The position numbers were made by a program, and so were the translations under genes. A stretch of 64,000 nt of DNA from Strigops habroptila (Eukaryota; Chordata; Aves; Psittaciformes; Psittacidae): contig NC_044288.2 of NCBI RefSeq assembly GCF_004027225.2, positions 16,006,744-16,070,743 on the forward strand, written 5' to 3'. The notes under the pieces were generated by a model. The model worked only from the letters and a program-made list of their open reading frames with translations. It was not told the origin of the DNA and did not search any database. Positions 37,001 through 49,177 of this stretch are shown piece by piece; positions within the stretch are counted from its first letter, which is position 1; each line of letters begins with the position of its first letter.

Positions 37001-38094
37001 AATAATTGTGTTATTCTCTGGTAAACTACAATGGTACATTGAATCACAGACATTTTAGCTGTAGTCCAGAAGAAATTCTTTAATCCTGAAATACTGGGTT
37101 TGCAATAGCTTTGGTGACCTGGTGTAAAGCTACTGGTAGTGGCTGTACCTATGTTGCCAACAGATGAAGGGCAGCCCTTAGGTCCCTCTAACTCCCTGCC
37201 ATCAACACAGACACCAAAATGGCAGCAATTGTATCACCAGGTCCTGAGCTCCTTGGCCTTAAAGAAGTAGACAAAACATGACTATCAGGCAGAACCACTT
37301 TCCTATGACTTGTTATACGTTCAGTTAAAACTGGTCATGACTGAACTTCTGCACCCTTTTCCTTCCTGAATGGCTTAAGAAGTCAGGCAGCTGCAGTGAT
37401 GTACCAGGGCTGTCCCCTACCCTAGGGGTGATTTCTGCCCACCAGTCCTGGAGCTATTCTGTTGCTTTAATTGATCAAGATATTTTGTGAGTGGACACTT
37501 CTGCTGTCTGTGACCTTGGAGGGATCTTGACATGCCCCTCCTGTAGATTATATCCTATAACAACCCTTGACACTGAGGACAAATTCAGCAGAGAGAGGCT
37601 GGGATCACCGTTCCTGGCGGCAGCTGCTCTCTATTCCCTGAGACAAGCTGCACAGGCAGTGGAAGCCAGGACCAGTCAGGTTCCTTTCTAGCCCACAGCA
37701 AGAGAGGGCTCTTCTTGAGAGCAAATGACCACCCACATCCTAGACATTGTCCTATGGAGAAAGTGGACCATGCCCTTGAGGTGAATGTCTCCTTGCACTG
37801 ACTATGAAGTCCATTATCAGGTCGTACAGAGATATTAATGGTTGGATGAAACTAATACTGACAAGGAGATTCTGAGGAGTAAGGAAGTGCCTGGGAGCTC
37901 CAAGGGGAGATCAGACCCTCATCAGACCAGGCGTTGCACTGTCACATGGCAGGAAAATATTTACCCACAGTGTTTGATAGAGCAGAATATCAATAGAAAA
38001 ATACATATGCACCACTAGAAGTGCCATGTCAGGGAGGGGAAGGGCCAAAAGGAATGAGACATGCAATTAACGCAGAGAAATGTTGCAAAGTGAG
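34017..38094. other. Intergenic with one CR1 fragment
   Basis: Apart from the CR1 piece at 35904-36155, I recognise no gene or repeat in this gap downstream of ovoinhibitor. Confidence 0.5.
35904..36155 (-). mobile_element. CR1 LINE 3' fragment
   Basis: Reverse-complement CR1 tail. It opens with the TCATAGAAT terminal motif, then ACCTTTAAGATCATTGAGTT, CACCACTAAATCATGTTCCT, GGGGACTCAACCACTTCC and GGGCAGCCTGTTCCAATG. It is a 5'-truncated copy with the conserved 3' end kept. Confidence 0.9.
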
Positions 38095-38100
38095 TTTATT
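38095..38100 (-). terminator. OIH: Poly(A) signal of ovoinhibitor
   Basis: AATAAA on the minus strand, about 124 bases past the TAA stop codon. Confidence 0.8.
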
Positions 38101-38223
38101 GAAAAAGTGTTTCAGGAGCTAAGGAAATGAGACAAACTGAAGGAAAGTTGTTGGGGAAGATCAGCCCATAGGAAGTCACATGCAAAGGGAGCTTGTCTTC
38201 CTGGGCTGGACTTCAGCACAGAC

Positions 38224-41200
38224 TTAGCATTCAGTCATACTCATGAGGTTCAGAGTCCTATTGCTTTCCCTGGTGAGAAAAGGAAAGAGAAGGATTAGAC
38301 ACAGAGCATATTCAGTGATGAAACCCTGTTCCTCACTCACTGGCCCAAGTGTTAGCTTAGTATTGACTGTAGATAAAGAAGAGTCTCAAAAGCGTTTTCA
38401 TTATTATCATTAAAGGAAAGATGAATGGTTTCACACGTTTGATACAATCCGGTTGGTTTGGTGAAGTACTTTCCACATGCCCTGATAAGCTTGTGCGGAA
38501 GATTACATTCTGATGAAAATGAGTAAAATATCTGTGAAGTTAACAAGCAGGAGACCATGTACGGATCACAGAAACGAGCCCTTCGTATTTTTCCTTAAAA
38601 TGCAAAAACACCCATGTCCTTGCGCAAGTCATGGTGCACCAGAAATATCTAATATACGTCCATAAGCAGTTAGTCAAAAATCCATCATGAAAACAGCCCT
38701 GCATTCATACCAGGCATAGGAATTGATCATGAAAGGAAGAGTTTTACTCTTGTACGTACAGGTAGGCATTGCAGAATAAACATCTGTTGCCATATGTTTT
38801 GCCATCAGAGCCGCAGTGGGCCATATATTCCATGGTGCACATAGGAGAGGCTTGTTGGATGTCCTTGCAATGCTCCTGCACACAGAAAATAGACATAAGT
38901 CTCTCTACCTAAGAGCAATACCATGCCCCCCCGTCCCGTGTAAGGAATGACACCCCACTGAGAAATGAAACTGTAACATCATAACAGCAAACTCAGTTTC
39001 CTCCTGGTGGCAGATGGGATCTTTTACTATTCCCGCTCACTGCCACAGCTTTTCCTACACAGTTACAGAGCAATGGGATAGATATTGGCTATGTTATGAC
39101 CAGTATGCACACCACCGCTACCCCAATTTGTAACCTAGAGCAGACAACAGTCCCCCATGAGTTTAACAGGCACTGGACTTCACTCTTGGTTTCCATCCTT
39201 TCCCACTCACTTTTGTAATATCCTCTTCACATCGTCCGTTCTTTCTTTTGCCAACACTGGTCTGGCGCTCCCTGGAGGAAAGAGAAACCATTGTTAGCCA
39301 CAACCTTCCTCATTACAACCACAGTGCAAGAACAAACCTCACTCCTAGACAGTGCACCCAGGAGATTTTCAAATAAACTAGCTTAGCATTGCCTACACAG
39401 CACCAACAAGAACATGCTCTTATGGACCAGGCATGTATCTTTTGGAATAACATTCTTCCCAGCTGATGCATCCCCCTTTGTGGGCCTCTGGGGTTGAACA
39501 CTCATGTCAAACACCAAACGGGAGAAGCAGGAAAACGGAGGTAGACAGGCAGGACCAATCCAGCACCGGGCTTCAGGAGGAGCTCTTGCACATTACTTGA
39601 TATTCACTGGCCCAACCACCACCACTGTGAATCCCGCAGGGAGAAGGATGACTACTTACAGGTTGTTGGCACACAGCGTACACTCGCTGGCGTACGTGAC
39701 ACCATCAGTGCCGCAGACAGGATCGTAGATCATGGTGCAGGCCATCAGCTGTCTGCCATCATCCAGCGTGGAAGTTCGGTACTGGCTGCAGTCGAGCTGG
39801 GGAACAAAGACACAGGCTCAGCTCTGTGCAAGCCCTGATGCTTATGCCTCTGCCCTTTATGGTCTGCCATAGGACAAATTATGGTTATATATTAACTCAT
39901 TCTTCATGGAAAACTAGCAATTTCCTTTCATAGTCTTATGCTGAATCAAGGCTTGAAGGTAGACATTACTCATTCAGCTTTGTATTTATCTTGATGTCCC
40001 TATACTTTGCGGAACCTAAATAATAGGATATTGCAAAATGCAGCTCAAAAATAATCTGCAAATCAAAACTGCATGATTTACGTACATCCTGCAAGAGGGC
40101 CGACTGTGACCAAGGTGTTTTTCATGGCCCACAAGAATGGAGGGGAGATGTGCTGACAGGCCTTTTGTTGCAACAGGATGGCTCCGAGTGTGGAAATCTG
40201 CCAGCAGGACTGACAACAGTTGAAGCTGATTTACACCAGTTGAAGAACTGGCCTCGTGTTTAGCCCTCCCAGTTTCTCCAGTGTGAGCTCTTCCTCCCTG
40301 ATTTATGTATCTCACCCGGTCTGAGCACAGAGCATACTCAGGAAACAAAGGAATGACATTTTATAGTTTGTTTGTATAGAAATGAAATATCTGAGTCAGG
40401 GTGTTGACTCTTTCAAACACATGCTAATGAGATGGCTTTGTTCTTCTATTCCCCAGAGAGTGCAAATAGTTTAGAGCTGGCCAAATATAGTTAATCTGGT
40501 ATTTTTACAAGATTCATTGTTGGTGTACATTAGATTACATTGCATTTACAATAAAAAAAAAAAACAAAAACAGAAAGGGATTTGAATGCCCTAGTACATT
40601 AGGTATCAGCATTCAAAACACAGGCAATTTTCTAATCTTTGCAGAACATCCTTTTGTAAAATGCAAGTTTCCAGAAGGCATCGGGTACCCTGGGTCCTCT
40701 GCGTCCCCCTCCTGTATTGCCAAAACAGACTGCTAAGTTCCGGTGGCAGCTATGATAGACTGCTGTGGGAAAAAGATTTCTTCTTGTAAAGCCTTAAATC
40801 ATTTATGCTACCTGTCTCATAACTCATTCCTCATCTGTCCTCTCCTCTTTCTGTTCCTGACTGTGTGTAGGAAGTACGCAGTGTTCCTACTGCTGGGAGA
40901 GTGATATTCACCAGCAGAAGGAAAGACAGCACAAGCTGTGACACCGAGTGGATGCTACACCACCAAAACTAGCCAGCATTTATTGAAGTTATGCAATCAG
41001 CATCCGCTCAAGCTCTTAGTACCTAAAGGGCTACACCTAAAGTACCTAAAGGGATACGTAGGGTATCTAAGTGCCTAAAAGGGGCCTCAAGAAATATGGA
41101 GAGGGACTTTTGACAAGGGTATGTAGTGGCAGGACAAGGGGAATGGCTTTAAACTGAAAGAGTAAAGATTTATATTAGATATTAGGAAGAAATTTTTCCC

Positions 41201-44200
41201 TGTGAGGGTGGTGAGGCGCTGGCACAGGGTGCCCAGAGAAGCTGTGGCTGCCCCATCCCTGGCAGTGTTCAAGGCCAGGTTGGACAGGACTTGGAGCAAC
41301 CTGGTCTAGCGGAAGGTGTCCCTGCCGATTGCAGGGGGTTGGAACTGGACCTTTAAGGTCCTTTCCAACCCAAACTGTTCTGTTATTCTTGGTTTTCTTT
41401 ACATTTTACTTACTTGGGGAACTTCTTCTAAGCACTTTCCATCATGCTTCTTTGCAACATCGGCTGAAAATTCGCTGGAAAAGAAAGCAGAGTTAAAAAT
41501 GCTCAACAAGTCACTCTGTTGAGCTCTCGGGGGTGACCTCCAGGACTTACACATTATGGGCACACAGCAAACAGTCATTGCTGTAGGTGACACCATCTGT
41601 CCCACAGATCTCATGCAGGATGTAGGGGCAGGCTGCAATGGTTCCCCCACTTTCAGCATTGCTCAGGTATGTGCTGCAGTCAACCTGGGAAGAGAAAGTA
41701 ACAATGCTGGGAGATGGAAGAGTTCCTCATCTGCAGTCTGTCCACTCTGATCATCCAGATTTTAAAGGCTTCTGCCAGAAAATCAGAGTGGTTTTAAGTT
41801 TAGTCTTCCATTATAAATGAATTAAGTAATTGTAGCTGGGTTCAGTATTGTCTGCTAACAGAGGGAGGAAAGGAACAGCTGGACAAAAAGATTATTTTCC
41901 TCCAGTAGTACACATGCAAGTTTTAAAACAAGCATTTAACCCAAAGAACCTGATTTAAAATGTTTTACATTAAGTCATAGTTAGCTAAATCTGAGATTTT
42001 CTTTCAGCTTTTTCAAAGCAGCAGCAAGAGCTGTCTCACCAGCACCTGGTGAAATATTTAATTTACAGTATATAAAGTCTAACACTTTAAATATCTGAGG
42101 ATAAATAAACAAACTTATTGAAAGTCATTCTACACTAGCTAAGCATCACTGACACTTCACTGTCATTTTGCCTAGTTTCCCTGGTGCAGTGTCTCTTATT
42201 ACCCATATTTCCCATGTGGTCCAAGAGCAAATTAAAGACAGCATCTTAACAGTGTGTCTTTAGTATAGAAAATATATTGCAGTCCCTCAGGATGCATGAA
42301 ATTATTTTTGGTGCTTTAGAGCTGCTCTGCATAAGCAGAATAAGTGTGTTATTATCAGCACATATTGTTACTGTGCAGGATAATAAAGCTATTTTTGCAT
42401 CCACACCTGAGAGCAGATCTTTTCCTAGCTGACCAGGGCACGAGGAATATTTTAACCTGCCTGTCTAGTGCAATGGGAATCCTAGCACCAAATGAATACA
42501 CTGACATCTAATGCAGCCTTCTGTCTTCTTTTCCCACTGTGCTAAAAAGGGCTGCCTCTGATGATTTCTGTTCAGGGATCTGCAGCACTGGGACATTTTG
42601 TTTCTGAAGTCCTGGCCTGTTCCCGTTCTCTCTTGCCCTCATGTACAGCACATCGGCAGCAGCCACTGTGAGCGGCCAGGGCGAACCGCAGCGCCATCAT
42701 GAGCCCTGTGCACCCCCGCTACGTGCATCCAAGAGCACTGCGGGTGCACTGAGCACAGCCAGGGTCTTTCTGGACGCTAGAGAGGGAGTAGGAGATGGTG
42801 CGTATTTTACAGCTAGTTACACTTACAGGAGTACTTTCCTCCGCGCACCTTCCCTCGCTGCTTTTCTTAATGTTAGTCCCATGTTCTCTGAAAGGGAGAG
42901 GTTGGTGTTAGCATGCTCGCCAGCTAAGCCTTGTGCTACAGAAAGGGAGAGGTTGGTGTTAGCATGCTCACCAGCTAAGCCTTGTGCCACAGGAAGCAAA
43001 CCAAACTCATAGTTAATATATATGATAAAGGAAGCATCTGATTGCCTAATTAACCATCTTCTCCCACTCCTTAGCAAGCGTAATCCTAAGCAGTAGCAGA
43101 CCTATCTGGTCTTCTCACTCTGTGCTATGCAGCAGCCCCATCCACTCTTTCCTCTGCCCAAAAATCACAGCTTTCATAGTGTGCCCAGATTGAGAGCTGG
43201 CTAGCCCACAGCTTCCCCAGGGAGCACAAACAGCATCAGGGAACAAAATCAGGGTGACGGAGTTTTCAGGAGGTTGAAAAAGAAACAGAAAGACACATAT
43301 AGCTATGTTGATATCAAAAGAAAAGCCACCTGAGCACTAATCATGGCTAGTGACTCCAAAATAGAGTCCTGTGTACAGTACTCACAGGTTGTGGGCACAG
43401 ATGCCACATTCATTGTCATAAGTGAATCCGTCTGTGCCACAGACTGGGAGCAGGATCCTTGGACAGCGTATCCGAGCTTTACCACCCTCGAATATTCTTG
43501 ATGGGTACTGACTGCAATCGATCTACAAAAAGCAGGAGTGTCAAACCTGGGGAAGTTTTTGTTCTCTGAGAAAAACTACAACATAACCTCCTGCCTGGTC
43601 TTTCATGCTGGGATGCTGAGACAACACTAGTGCTACCACTCAGTTCCCTCAAAAGCAGGCTGAGTCAGTTCTGCATGAATCCTCTCACGCACAGAGGGAA
43701 CTGCGCAGCACTGCATAGTTTGGGAGATGTAAAATCACTAGGGTGGGTATCTCAGTCAATCCTGAATGCAAGATATGCCAGAAAAGCAAAGAGAAAAACA
43801 TTCATTCTTTTCATTCTGCACTATAGATAAAAACAAAACACCAAAATAGTGAAGGAATTTGGACTTTGCTGACAATGCATTTGAAGAGCATCTTCAAAGG
43901 AAGATCTAAGCTCAAATAGACCAACTTCCACATGTATGTGCTGGCATGTTCTACACACCAGCTCTGGGACTTCTCAGCTGATATACTCAGATCAAAACTT
44001 CATGTGTGCTCCATGTACCAGTATATACCCCCACCCCAAAGGCTGTAGGTATGAACTCGTAATGAAAACTCTGTGCCTAGCTCACATGCAGCCCATGTGC
44101 CAGGGCTATGCAGGCAAGGAGGGCCCAAAGGATGCCTGCCCCAGGACAGATGGGATTTGTAGGCATCCTCAACACAAAGGGTTGACAAGACTTAATATAA

Positions 44201-45105
44201 GACATGGGGAGAAAGCCAGGCTTTGGGCCAACTCACTTTCAGAGTAGATGTAGCCTCAGGGAACCTTTCAGTTGATAGAGCCAAAAGGAGAAGTATGCCC
44301 TATATTGAATACTTACCTCAGAAGTCTCCTGTCTGCATTTTCCATTATGCTTCTTGCTAACACGGGTGCTGCGTTCTCTGTAAGAGGGAAATAATAAAGT
44401 TGAGGAGCTAAATACTTAACCTCTTGTTCGCAGTCACATGCAAAATGAAGCAAACCACAGCTTCTAACTCTTTAGGAATGTATCAGAATCACTTCATTAC
44501 TTTACTCATTAACAAGCTTGTCCAAGGATCTGCCGTCTGCTCTCTTATGAGAGCAAAGAAGGTATCATAAGGAAACTCAAGGTAAATCCAAAATTAATCC
44601 AGTTTCTAAGAGACCTGAAGAAATAGGGATAAGCAGAAATGCAGAAGAATGGTCTCAGGACTGCAAAGCATTGCTGGCTACTTAGAAGGAGTGCTCTGCG
44701 TATTGCACTTACCCATTGTGGGCACAGATTCCACATTCATTATCATATGTAATGCCATCTGTGCCACAAACTGGACTCAGGATCCTCGGACAGGCTACTA
44801 ATACACTGCCATCTTCATTGGTTACTGTTGGGTACTTACTGCAGTCAATCTGTCAAAATAAGGAGAATTGGTTCTAGTGGAGCCCTTGCTATGTAAGAAA
44901 AGTTGATGCTAACCTTTTCATTCTGTATCCCAGCCACCATTGTTTCTGCAACAGGACACAACCCTGCTATACTGAAGCTAAATCTTCAATCGGAAAGGAG
45001 CTTTCTGAATATTATCCTAGTTCTATAGCAGCCAAGAAGAAGGACTATCTTGGAGAAAGGATCCTTCAGGCAGAAAGACATGTACAGAATTTTGGACCTA
45101 TTCTC

Positions 45106-45142
<37 letters not shown>

Positions 45143-48100
45143 GTCTTGAATTTAGAGGGAAATGTTTTTCACCAGCTGGAAATCTGACTAATACTGTTTT
45201 GGTTTGTGTTGGTTTTCTCCCCACTTCTCTAGCTCTATAATTACTTATTACCTTGGATTCCCTGTGGTTAAGCATAGGATTTGAAAGGATAGAGGAAAAA
45301 ATGGTTATCTGTAAGTTGGAGAATGGACTTTCTACATCCCAGAATTTTGGTGCTGATACAGAAGCTTCTCTTCCTGAGGCACCAGACTGTTGATCTCATA
45401 TGAATATACAATAAACTATACTCTATAAATATGTATGCCTAGTGCTCTTGTGAGTCTCATTATGTCTGTGAAAGCACACAGCATGGGAGTTCTGATTCCC
45501 TGTTGCAACTCTTATAATCTCCAGAGAAAAAACTGACAACCTGCACAGCATATTGCAAGTGAAATCTTGGGCCTCCCCTTCCATTGGGCACAGAAGCCAG
45601 TTTAGTACATAGGGAAGTGTGCTCTGCAGCACTGCAGCTTCTCATTTCATACCCATCTCCTTTCTCCCTCATCATTTTGGGGGTGGTATATATGGGGTGA
45701 CTCTCTCTTTAGAGCAGGGAGGATGCAAAATCCACCCTCGCTGTGCAGAAAAGCAAAGCGTGGGTTGGGACCTGCATAAGCCTTGTCCTATGGTCCTCTC
45801 TTTTCTTAGAGAAATCTGTGGGGTTATCAGGATTCTATTAACAGCCCTAAGAGGTGACTTCTATTGCACTTACAATCTCAGGCTTGCATTCTCCATCATG
45901 TATTTTGGTAAGGTTGGTCTGATGTTCTCTGAAAGAAAGGAATGCTTTGGTTAGGAAGCCTTGAGAATAACTTTCCCTGTAACACTCTAAGCACTGGAAC
46001 AAGAAAGGAAGGTCCCACCCGCCTTGTGGGACACTACAACTTTTTGGCTTGTCTGAATGCACTGCCCAGATGGTAGCAGCAAATGCACAGTACTTCCATA
46101 TCACACAGTAATCAAGTGCTAGGAGTAATTAGGTGTTACAAGTAACACTTTGACCTGTTCCTGGCTCTGCCGGTTGTTCTCTGCTTCTTTTGTGATTCCC
46201 CTCATGAGCACAGAAAATGTGGAAGAAAACTCAGGTTGGCTGGAGAATTACAAGCAGCCAGCTCCAAAGAAACCTACAGAGACACTTGCCTTAAGACAGA
46301 CCAGTGTTTTACAGAAGTGTTTCTGAGAGCCTTAGCTATCACTAGTTATCCAGAAGGACATTCTATGCACAAAACTTACGCATTATAGGCGCAGATCCCA
46401 CATTCATTGTCGTAAGTGAGGCTATCTGAGCCACAGACTGGTCTCAGTATCCTTGGGCATGCTACCAGGACTTGACCATCTACTACACTGCTTTGGTACT
46501 TACTGCAATCGATCTGCAAAAATAGCGGGAATAGAGAAGAAATAAGTCCACATTTTTGATATGAAGATACAACACTCCTACAAAGTCTGCTTACTCTCCC
46601 TCAGCCTTTGGGAACCAATACAGCATCAAACTAATTCCACTACCAAAAGCAGAAGCTAAAGTCAGTTCTGTAGGAATGCTCTCCTGCTGAAAAAAAAAAG
46701 GCATAGCAAGGACTGTGATTTGGGTTTTGTGACGCCCTTCATAAGATACTGCTGGAGCTATCCAGGTGGTGAGATCCAACCTTCCAACAACACAACATTT
46801 TCCTTTTATTCCCAATTACAGAGGCTGGAAGTCTGAATTAGAAAAGCACAGAGACATGGTACCAGATATCACATAAAAAAAACCCTCAGCTTTGGTTATC
46901 GTCAGATGTCAGTTCCTTTTGGGCTGTACAGACTAGCTGTGCATATTCTGTTTTCCTCTTGTGCCATGTTTGAACTGTCCCCTTCTACAACCCGCTGAAG
47001 ACTTCCATGGACTTTATCTTACCATAATAGATTTCGGCTCACATTCTCCATCAAATGCCTTCTCCACACTGTCATTGTGTTTACTAGAAGAAAGCAGACC
47101 TGTGTCAGGGATTGCAGAGTATCGCCTTGAGGCTGGTAGTGTCAGCACCCAGCTTCTAACTCACACTCTCTGCCCAGTCCATCTGTGGAGTGTGAAGCTG
47201 CCACCCTTACCTTGAGCCCTTTGCCCTGAGGCTTCTGCTAGGTTTCCAGCAATACTCACTGGTTGTGGAAGCAGATCCCACACTCGTTGCTGTACGTGGT
47301 ACCATCAGTGCCACAGACTGGCTTCGTGTTCCTTGGGCAAGCTACCCAGACTGTCCCATCCTCACCAACACCATTAGGGAACTGGCTGCAATCAACCTGG
47401 GGAAGCAGCACAGAATCAGCCCCAGTGCTGGCTCCCTCAGCTTCCCACACCACAGCCACAGCGCCTGCAGCTTCTGCCACAGGGTAAGTAAGAGATGTTA
47501 TTTTGAATGTGCTCAGGCAGTCAAGAGGAGTGAATCTAGAGAAGTTTCTGATTAAGCTTTCCTGCCAGGACCAGGCACGGAGGAAGGATTGCTGTGGGTG
47601 AGACAGTGCCTAACGAAGGCAGGTGGTGATTGGGAGCCCAGCTGTATGCCAGACCCCCTCAGCTCAGACTCTGATCACTTCAAATCTTGCTGCACTCCCT
47701 GGTGAGTTATAGGAGCCTCGTAACTGTGTGGGAAGAATCTGCAGATAAACCCATCACACAAACCCTGCTGTTTTCCACTCTATGATGTAGGTATAGGAAA
47801 CCTATGCAAGGAACACAGTTCTGCAGGTCTCATTGTATAGAAAAGATTATCAGAATTGGAGTGTTTGATGCTTTCAAGCATATCATCTTAAGGCAATATT
47901 CCTCATGAGAAGGTAACCTACCGCCTTTGGCTTGGAGTAATTAAATTATGTCTAAGAGTTAATATGATAGGATTGTATAATTACTTCCCACTTTCTTCAT
48001 TTTATTTAATGAACTGAAAATACAGGGGAAAAAAGCGGGGGGGGGGAGGATATTTCTCATGAAATTACCAAGAGCATTCGATCATGAACTGGCAACTATT

Positions 48101-49094
48101 ATTTGAACAATCAAATTTTCATTAGATTTAGTCCACTTGCTCATCAGGTAATTACATACTGTTTCTATTTTGCCAGAAACCTGGAATAGAACAGAATAAA
48201 TAAATCTGTATCTCACCTCAACTCCAAAGGCAATCTCTGAAAGAAAATAATGGGGAAAAAAAGAAAAAAAAAAATCAAGTTATTGATATGCAGAGAAGAT
48301 ATATGTAAATCTTTTAATGAAACTGTTAAATTCAGTGACTGTTTTTGACTAATTTATTTGGTTTAGGAAAATACGGAGTTTTATATCATGCCAGTAAACA
48401 ATCACAGCATGTATTGAGTTACCAAATAAAGTTCCGTTGCACTTTCGAGGGGGGATAAAACAGGTGAAAGCACATATATTAATCCATCCCTAAATGTTAC
48501 ATGGGAGATATAAGGTGCTTTCAGTTCAGTACTCTTGGATTTTTAACTTCTAAGAGACTTTTTATATTTGACTTTCAAAAGTTTGGACATTTGTGTTTAA
48601 GATGACCTTTGACCACTGGCACTATCCATCTCCAAACACATCCTTCTCAGTTACCAGGAGTGGGCACAGTAAACTTAGAGAGCAATCCTAGAGGTTACAG
48701 TTTGCATTTGTATTGCTTACATGCATAGTGATACCATTTTTAACAGCTTTACTTTGCCCTTATACTCAGTACTCCCACATGCAAGCTCCTGCCCTGCACT
48801 ACGACTGCTCCTTCAGCAATTTGCTCCTACAAACCAAGAAGATGAAAAGTCATCCGTATGAAGTTTGCTGAAACCTCATTCTTGAAGTCTAACTTTCTGC
48901 TACACTCTCTCAGGAAGAATATTTCTTCATGGAACAAAGGTTCTCCTCCACATTACAAACCCCAAATGCTTTTACAGAAATGAAAATTCATCTCTGATGC
49001 AGCTACATCAATCTCTGCAATATCCCAGGAAATACTCACCTAAGCAGCAACAAAGGGCCAGAGCTGCCTTCACAAAAAGCCCTGATATCTTCAT
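38224..49094 (-). CDS. OIH: Ovoinhibitor (seven Kazal domains, 16 exons)
   Basis: A multi-headed egg-white/plasma inhibitor of 470 aa (chicken 472). Exons: 49040-49094, 48217-48236; D1 47260-47396, 47033-47093; D2 46380-46513, 45874-45928; D3 44713-44849, 44317-44377; D4 43386-43522, 42827-42887; D5 41551-41684, 41414-41474; D6 39660-39796, 39211-39271; D7 38760-38875, 38224-38269. Coding totals 1413 bases, in frame, GT/AG throughout. The signal is [19 protein letters not shown]1 residues are Arg (CPRN, CPRI x3) in D1-D4, Tyr (CPYIL) in D5 and Met (CTM) in D6 and D7. Four trypsin heads and three chymotrypsin/elastase-type heads follow from this. All six cysteines are kept in all seven domains. 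Sequons are NDS (D1), NLT (D2) and NRT (D7). A CR1 tail sits in intron 12 and a 51-bp duplication in intron 9. The chicken gene is also listed as SPINK5. Confidence 0.97.
41070..41390 (+). mobile_element. CR1 LINE 3' fragment in ovoinhibitor intron 12
   Basis: Typical CR1 tail on the plus strand: GGAAGAAATTTTTCCCTGTG, GAGGGTGGTGAGGCGCTGGC, TGCCCAGAGAAGCTGTGGCT and the closing TCCTTTCCAACCCAAACTGT. It is less diverged than the other two CR1 pieces. It is antisense to ovoinhibitor, and its 3' end stops about 23 bases from the exon-12 splice donor. Confidence 0.92.
42890..42991. repeat. 51-bp tandem duplication beside a splice acceptor
   Basis: Two head-to-tail copies of a 51-base unit (42890-42940 and 42941-42991) with about two mismatches. 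It starts right at the acceptor of ovoinhibitor exon 10 and copies its pyrimidine tract (CTCCCTTTC on the minus strand). Confidence 0.9.
45109..45139 (+). repeat. 31-base A run in ovoinhibitor intron 6
   Basis: Uninterrupted run of 31 A on the plus strand. It is a plain microsatellite or an old poly(A) tail. No retroposed gene is recognisable just upstream. Confidence 0.9.
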
Positions 49095-49169
49095 GGCAGA
49101 CAGAGGTACCGCTCCACTGCAGCCTGCTAGCTCTCTGTGTGGGAGAGGAAGACTGCAGGTGGGAAGAGG

Positions 49170-49177
49170 AATATATA
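49170..49177 (-). promoter_or_regulatory. OIH: Ovoinhibitor TATA box
   Basis: TATATATT on the minus strand, about 76-83 bases upstream of the ATG. It is identical to the ovomucoid element in sequence and close to it in position. Confidence 0.75.
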
